Shown: positions 59,199 through 64,000 of the stretch, one piece after another | Numbering within the stretch: position 1 is the stretch's first letter | Layout of the letters: each line of letters starts with the position of its first letter | Assembly (NCBI GenBank): GCA_934233745.1 | Contig: CAKQGN010000001.1 | Location: 434,001-498,000, forward strand | Origin: an uncultured Clostridia bacterium | Lineage (GTDB): Bacteria; Bacillota; Clostridia; Christensenellales; CAG-917 | Length of the DNA stretch: 64,000 nt | Reading direction: 5' to 3' | Notes under the pieces: model-generated | What the model was told of the DNA's origin: nothing | What the model saw: the letters and a program-made list of their open reading frames with translations, nothing else | Database searches by the model: none | Translations under genes and position numbers: made by a program

Positions 59199-60797
59199 AT
59201 GACGCTTGCAAGAGGCGATTGGTTTTATATTGTGTTGGTGGCATTGGACAGCTTTTTTATGGCAAGGCCGTATCTTTATGTCATCCAAAACGACAATTAC
59301 AGAGTGAGCGAGATATTTAAAAACAAACATTTGCGTTTGGTATACGCCCTTGACGTAATCACCGTTGCGGTATTTTGCGGAATATGGCTTGTATTCTGGT
59401 TTTTGAACGCAAAGGCGTTTTGGGGATTTTTGATTGCGTTGTTTTTCTTTATCACCGAGTTTGCATTGTATTTTATGGAAGATTTGCCCGATCGCAAGAA
59501 ACCGCTTCGTTATACAAAACGAACGGTGAGATGTCTTGTTTTCAACACCTTAGTCGCTTCGGGTGCGGTTGCTGTGTCTTTTGCGATAGCAACCGCAAAT
59601 CTTGGCGATATGTATTTGAGATATACGATATTTTTTGCGTTTGTACTTTTATATCCGCTGATTTTTGCCACGGCGACTTCTGTCATCAACGTGTTTGAGC
59701 GGTTAAACAACACGAGATACGAAAATCGTGCGGCAAAAAAACTATCTCGTCCCGATCTGATAAAAATCGCAATCACCGGCAGTTGCGGAAAAACGTCGGT
59801 AAAAAATTTTCTTGCGGCTATGCTGTGCGAAAAATTTAATGTTTTGAGTACGCCTCAAAGCTACAACACGCCGATGGGGATTGCAAAAACGGTGAACTCT
59901 CTTGACGATACCCATGAGGTTTTTATTGCGGAATTCGGAGCAAGAAGGGTGGGAGATATAAAAAAACTTATGAAAATCGTTCAACCGCAATATACGATTT
60001 TGACAGGTATAAACAATCAGCATTTGCAAACGTTCAAAACGCAAGAGAATATCACGCGTGAAAAATGTCGTATTCTCGATGTGGGGGACGGTGTGTGCGT
60101 CATAAACGCCGAACTTAAAAATATAACCGAAAGCGTGCTGTTGCAAAAGAAAATTATTCCGGAAACAATATATGCGGGGATCGATACAGACGCCGATATT
60201 TATGCAAAAAATCTGTCAGTCGGCAAAGACGGAAGCGAATTCGACATCGTTATCGGCGATGACGAGTACCATGCTCACACCGCAATACTCGGAATCCACA
60301 ACGTACAAAACATCATGCTTGCCGTTGCAATGGCTCTAAAGCTCGGCGTCGAGATGCCGTTTATATTGAACGCGATAGAAAATCTACAACCGATTGCGCA
60401 TCGGCAACAACTCATAAAAGGCAACGGAATATGCATTATTGACGACAGTTTCAACTCAAATCCGGACGGCGCGAAATTTGCATTGATGACGCTTGATATG
60501 TTCGATACAAGAAAGGTTGTAATGACGCCGGGGCTTGTCGAACTCGGAAGCAGAGAGGCAGAAGAAAACAGGATATTGGGCAAAAGGATTGCCGACGTTG
60601 CAGACGTCGTTTTGCTCATAGGCGGCGAGAGGGTAGAGCCGATTTTTCGTGCGCTGAAAGAGAGTGAATTTGCCGGTGAAATAAAAAGATATTCCTCTCT
60701 TGCCATGTGCGAAAAAGACTTTGTAAACACCTTGAAACTCGGCGATACGCTGTTGATTCTCAATGACTTGCCCGATATTTATGATGGCTTGGAATAA
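59199..60797 (+). CDS. murF: Membrane-anchored MurF-like UDP-MurNAc-tripeptide:D-Ala-D-Ala ligase
   Basis: 532 residues. The N-terminal ~170 residues form about five membrane helices, then a Mur ligase: P-loop ITGSCGKTSVKNFLAAML, AEFGARRVGDIK, NNQHLQTF and a C-terminal domain with DDSFNSNPDG (binding DNP). Standard MurF is soluble and ~450 residues, so this is the membrane-extended form found in several Clostridia. It lies directly before ddl, the maker of its D-Ala-D-Ala substrate. AAGGAAGG precedes the ATG at 59199. Confidence 0.88.
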   Translation: MTLARGDWFYIVLVALDSFFMARPYLYVIQNDNYRVSEIFKNKHLRLVYALDVITVAVFCGIWLVFWFLNAKAFWGFLIALFFFITEFALYFMEDLPDRKKPLRYTKRTVRCLVFNTLVASGAVAVSFAIATANLGDMYLRYTIFFAFVLLYPLIFATATSVINVFERLNNTRYENRAAKKLSRPDLIKIAITGSCGKTSVKNFLAAMLCEKFNVLSTPQSYNTPMGIAKTVNSLDDTHEVFIAEFGARRVGDIKKLMKIVQPQYTILTGINNQHLQTFKTQENITREKCRILDVGDGVCVINAELKNITESVLLQKKIIPETIYAGIDTDADIYAKNLSVGKDGSEFDIVIGDDEYHAHTAILGIHNVQNIMLAVAMALKLGVEMPFILNAIENLQPIAHRQQLIKGNGICIIDDSFNSNPDGAKFALMTLDMFDTRKVVMTPGLVELGSREAEENRILGKRIADVADVVLLIGGERVEPIFRALKESEFAGEIKRYSSLAMCEKDFVNTLKLGDTLLILNDLPDIYDGLE

Positions 60798-61015
60798 GTC
60801 GTTTTTGGGTAAATGTACTATAAAAAACACCAAAATTTATAAAAAATGTTCTAAAAATCATAAAAAAATAGAATACTAGGCAAAAATAAACGACAAAACG
60901 TAAGATATTATTTTATAATATAAATGTCGGATTTCGCTTTGGACTTCGATTTTTTTATGAACATCCGAAAAGTTTTTTCATATATTGTACGGACAAATAT
61001 TTCGAGGTGGGTTGT

Positions 61016-62137
61016 ATGAAAAAGAAAGTCGCGATTGTTTTCGGGGGAAGGTCGCTTGAAAGAGACATATCCGTCATCACCGCAATGCAGGTATTTCAAA
61101 ATATCGATAAATCGCTTTATGACGTCGAATGCGTTTTTGCTTTCGAAGGGGATTTTTATTTGTGTAAGCTCGATTCCGCAAAACGATTTGCGCCATTTGA
61201 GCCTTGCGAACATAAAAAAGTATTTTTGTTGCACGGCGAGTTTTTTGCTTTGAAAAGAAACAGATTGTACAAATATTTCAAACCCGACGTTGCGCTTTTG
61301 TGTTGCCACGGAGGAGAGGGCGAAAACGGAGTGCTGCAAGCGGTCTTTGAATATAATTGCGTTCCGTATACGTCGTGCGACGTTTTATGTTCGGCGATAT
61401 GCATGGACAAAGCATTGTCAAAAAGAGTGTTTGAAAGTTTGTTGTTGAATGTTGTTCCGTATGAGGTCGTGACGAAAGCGGAACTCGACGAGGATAAACA
61501 AAAAACGATTTCAAGGCTCGAACAGCTTTTGGATTATCCTATGATTGTCAAGCCCGCCTCGCAGGGCAGCAGCATCGGCATCGAAGTTGCCAAATGTTGC
61601 GGGGAACTTGATTTTGCGTTGCAAGTGGCTGCCGAATTCGATGACAGAATCATCGTCGAGCATAAACTTGACGATTTTGTCGAAGTCAACTGCGCCGCTT
61701 ATATGAAAAACGGCGAAATTGTGATTTCTGACACCGAACGACCTTGTTCTTTTAGCGATTTTCTCACTTTTGACGACAAATACATCGGCGGAAAAATGAG
61801 CGCGAGCAAACATGTTATCCCTGCCGATATCGGTTCTTTGGAGCTTATTATCAAAGCAAATACCAAGCGATTGTACAAAGAACTCGGTCTTTTCGGCGTC
61901 ATAAGAGTGGATTATCTGCTCGACACCGAACGTAACAAGGTTTACGTCAATGAAATAAACACGATTCCGGGTTCTATGGCGTTTTATTTGTTCAAGGGCG
62001 TAGGTGTGAGTTTTGAAGAATTGCTTGGCGACATTATCGAAGAAGCGTTGTCTGCCAAATCCAAGCAAGTCAAACGGCGCACATTCAAATCCGACGTTCT
62101 CAAAAACTATTGCGACGGCGCAAAACTCGGCAAATAA
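61016..62137 (+). CDS. ddl: D-alanine--D-alanine ligase
   Basis: 373 residues, ATP-grasp. VFGGRSLERDISV, KPASQGSSIGI (ATP loop), VEVNCAAYMKNGEI and NEINTIPGSMAFYLF are typical. In the omega-loop region HGGEGENGVLQ resembles the usual HGxxGEDG with a small change. A GAGGTGG site precedes the ATG. VanA-type Tyr/Lys differences are not evident; D-Ala ligase is the best reading. Confidence 0.93.
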   Translation: MKKKVAIVFGGRSLERDISVITAMQVFQNIDKSLYDVECVFAFEGDFYLCKLDSAKRFAPFEPCEHKKVFLLHGEFFALKRNRLYKYFKPDVALLCCHGGEGENGVLQAVFEYNCVPYTSCDVLCSAICMDKALSKRVFESLLLNVVPYEVVTKAELDEDKQKTISRLEQLLDYPMIVKPASQGSSIGIEVAKCCGELDFALQVAAEFDDRIIVEHKLDDFVEVNCAAYMKNGEIVISDTERPCSFSDFLTFDDKYIGGKMSASKHVIPADIGSLELIIKANTKRLYKELGLFGVIRVDYLLDTERNKVYVNEINTIPGSMAFYLFKGVGVSFEELLGDIIEEALSAKSKQVKRRTFKSDVLKNYCDGAKLGK

Positions 62138-62168
62138 TCGTTTATATGTCGCATGTGCTTGATTTTTC

Positions 62169-62197
62169 TTGCGGATAGGACGCTTTTGTGCTAAAAT
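62169..62197 (+). promoter_or_regulatory. Promoter of icd
   Basis: TTGCGG (62169-62174), 17-nt spacer, TAAAAT (62192-62197); shares GTGCTAAAATACCG with the efp promoter. Confidence 0.7.
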
Positions 62198-62229
62198 ACC
62201 GATAAAATATTCATTTTTCGAGGTGCTTT

Positions 62230-63417
62230 ATGGACAAAATAAAAATGACCGTCCCGCTTGTTGAAATGGACGGCGATGAGATGACCGGAATTCTTTGGAA
62301 ATGGGTTAAGGATATTCTGATTTGTCCGTATGTCGATTTGAAAACGGAATATTATGATCTTTCTATACAAAATCGTGATAAAACCGACGATAAAGTGACT
62401 GTCGACGCGGCAAACGCCTGTCTTAAATACGGCGTGGGCGTCAAGTGCGCAACAATCACTCCGAATGCTCAACGCGTTGAGGAATTCGGCTTGAAGCGTA
62501 TGTATCCAAGCCCCAATGCCACCATTCGCGCAATGATGGACGGTACGGTTTTCCGCGCGCCGGTGCTTTGCAAAGGTATAACTCCGCTTGTGCCGGGATG
62601 GACAAAACCGATTGTTATTGCAAGACACGCATACGGCGATGTTTACAAAGCGGTAGAAATTAAGGCACACGGCGGGAAAGCGGTGCTTTGTTGCGACGGA
62701 GAAGAAAAAACCGTTTTTGATTTTTGCGGCGAGGACGGTATCGTTCAAGCGCAACATAACACCGACAAGAGTATTACGAGTTTTGCAAAAAGCTGTTTTT
62801 CTTATGCGCTTTCTCAAAAACAGGATCTTTGGTTCAGCACAAAAGATACGATTTCAAAAGTGTATGACCATAGATTTAAGGATATTTTCCAAGAAATATA
62901 CGACAACGAGTACAAAGAAGCGTTTGAAAAGGCAGGGATAGAGTATTTTTATACGCTTATCGACGATGCAGTGGCGCGCGTGATGCGTTCGCACGGCGGA
63001 TTTATCTGGGCACTTAAAAACTATGACGGCGATGTGATGAGCGACATGGTGGCAACGGCATTCGGATCTCTTGCGATGATGACGTCCGTACTTGTATCGC
63101 CAAACGGCGCATACGAGTTCGAGGCAGCTCACGGCACGGTTACAAGACATTACAGAAAATATCAGGCAGGGGAGGAAACATCGACAAACTCCGTTGCAAC
63201 GCTTTTTGCCTGGACGGGCGCACTCAAAAAAAGAGGCGAACTCGACGGCAATGACGAACTTATTGCGTTTGCGAACAGACTTGAAAAAGCGACGATAGAA
63301 ACAATTGAGGGAGGGGAGATGACAAAAGACCTTGTCGGGATTTTCCGCCTCGACGGCGTAGAGGCAAAACCGCTCAATTCAAGAGAGTTTTTGCAAGCCA
63401 TTGCTTCAAGACTGTAA
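62230..63417 (+). CDS. icd: Isocitrate dehydrogenase, eukaryotic-type (homodimeric NADP)
   Basis: 395 residues of the IDH1/2-like subfamily rather than the Escherichia type: VEMDGDEMTGILWKWVKD at the start, YPSPNATIRAMMDGTVFR, RHAYGDVYKAVE and HGGFIWALKNYDGDVMSDMVA are intact. Arg/Ser/Asn substrate residues and the Asp metal ligands are present. It likely makes 2-oxoglutarate and NADPH for biosynthesis. GAGGTG precedes the ATG. Acn and citrate synthase genes are not visible here. Confidence 0.95.
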   Translation: MDKIKMTVPLVEMDGDEMTGILWKWVKDILICPYVDLKTEYYDLSIQNRDKTDDKVTVDAANACLKYGVGVKCATITPNAQRVEEFGLKRMYPSPNATIRAMMDGTVFRAPVLCKGITPLVPGWTKPIVIARHAYGDVYKAVEIKAHGGKAVLCCDGEEKTVFDFCGEDGIVQAQHNTDKSITSFAKSCFSYALSQKQDLWFSTKDTISKVYDHRFKDIFQEIYDNEYKEAFEKAGIEYFYTLIDDAVARVMRSHGGFIWALKNYDGDVMSDMVATAFGSLAMMTSVLVSPNGAYEFEAAHGTVTRHYRKYQAGEETSTNSVATLFAWTGALKKRGELDGNDELIAFANRLEKATIETIEGGEMTKDLVGIFRLDGVEAKPLNSREFLQAIASRL

Positions 63418-63448
63418 TTTTTGCAACCGATTGAAATGAAAAATAACT

Positions 63449-63475
63449 AAAAAAAGCACCGCATGGTGCTTTTTC
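63449..63475. terminator. Bidirectional terminator between icd and the lipoprotein gene
   Basis: AAAAAGCACC-GCAT-GGTGCTTTTT, usable from both strands. Confidence 0.9.
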
Positions 63476-63500
63476 TGTATTGACGGTATATAAATTTCGG

Positions 63501-64000
63501 TTATTGTTGCTCGTCGGTCATGGTTGTCGGCTTTGCGTAAATGACTTTTTCGCCGATGATTTTTATCTCGTTGGGAGACCCCTTGCGAGCGTCTTCGGGC
63601 AGATATATCAGCACTTGTTTTTCGACATCGAAATCCTTGAACATAAAGAAGAATATCTTTTTTATCGTCGTGTCGTCACGCTTTGGAGCAGGGTTTTCCG
63701 AGAGGGTGATAACGCCGTCTTTCGTGCGCGTTTTTACCATCTGATTTTCGTATTTGACATAGTAATCATAAACGATAAAACCTTTTTTGTCGGCGTCGGA
63801 AGTGTAGATAACGACCGCTTGTTTGTCGATAAAATCGATATTGACGGTCGAAACGTTTTTGTCGCCTGCGTTTTGAGCCTGAACGGAATCTTTCATTTGT
63901 CTGTGTTCGACCTGATTGTAAAAACCGCTCTCTTTCATAAAAGACGATGTGTCTTCAACCCATTTGTCGCGATTTATGCAGCCGAGAGCAGCCGAAACGA
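63501..64000 (-). CDS. Putative lipoprotein, start beyond the window
   Basis: The minus-strand frame is open to base 64000, so the 5' end lies outside. The visible N-terminal residues SAALGC look like a lipobox, giving a mature lipoprotein that starts with Cys near base 63980. About 166 residues are visible; a mixed beta domain follows (IDKQAVVIYTSDADKKGF and later FKDFDVEKQVLIYLPED). Not recognised as a known family. Convergent with icd. Confidence 0.8.
   Translation of the reverse strand, partial: VSAALGCINRDKWVEDTSSFMKESGFYNQVEHRQMKDSVQAQNAGDKNVSTVNIDFIDKQAVVIYTSDADKKGFIVYDYYVKYENQMVKTRTKDGVITLSENPAPKRDDTTIKKIFFFMFKDFDVEKQVLIYLPEDARKGSPNEIKIIGEKVIYAKPTTMTDEQQ

Overview
The window looks like a chromosome segment from an uncultivated, endospore-forming Clostridia-type Firmicute. 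Evidence: a complete spoIIIAA-AH operon next to efp; the Bacillus-like gene orders efp-spoIIIA-asp23-nusB-xseA-xseB-ispA and dprA-topA-trmFO-hslV-hslU; an FMN riboswitch before a RibU transporter; and sigma-A-type promoters that nearly all have 17-nt spacers. I cannot name a species.

Layout. 1-10.4 kb: RNase Y (cut by the left edge), efp, spoIIIA operon, Asp23-family gene, nusB, xseAB and a prenyl synthase. 10.4-12 kb: tRNA-Gly, tRNA-Cys, tRNA-Leu, a four-helix-bundle gene and hairpin repeats. 12-29.4 kb: an accessory region holding a degenerate EAL protein, a membrane-anchored surface protein, two SipW-type-signal surface proteins in head-to-head inverted arrangement around a convergent nucleotidyltransferase/HEPN-like pair, tRNA-Ser, and a block of SipW-like signal peptidase, membrane McrB-like AAA+ ATPase, DUF2357/McrC-like protein and second SipW-like peptidase. 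It is rich in repeats, including three of four copies of a ~270-340 nt element with a covarying hairpin. 29.5-41.6 kb: comM, dprA, topA, trmFO, hslVU, hisS, an rseC-like gene, trxA and glyA. 41.6-52.4 kb: two small hypotheticals, a subtilisin-like protease, a cysteine-desulfurase-like enzyme, DUF3343, nth, nfnAB, obg, a membrane protein, a nadD-yqeK fusion and rsfS. 52.4-55.3 kb: one 972-residue protein joining TIR, sugar-binding, HAD and PfkB domains. 55.4-64 kb: an FMN-riboswitch-controlled ribU-tsaE fusion, tsaB, rimI, a hydrolase, a membrane MurF-like ligase, ddl, icd and a lipoprotein gene cut by the right edge.

How the genes may work together. The 14.5-29.3 kb block reads as a surface-fibre or adhesin module: SipW-like peptidases would cleave the TATYAWF-type signals of the two mirrored proteins, and the third surface protein shares their C-terminal motif. 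The McrB-like ATPase is tethered to the membrane and its DUF2357 partner shows no obvious nuclease, so a role in envelope assembly or defence is open. The inverted repeats cover the 5' ends of both surface genes, so inversion could change which body lies behind the consensus promoter at 16503. The TIR fusion is the best single-gene candidate for an undescribed sensor-effector. All functions are read from motifs by eye; no database search was run.
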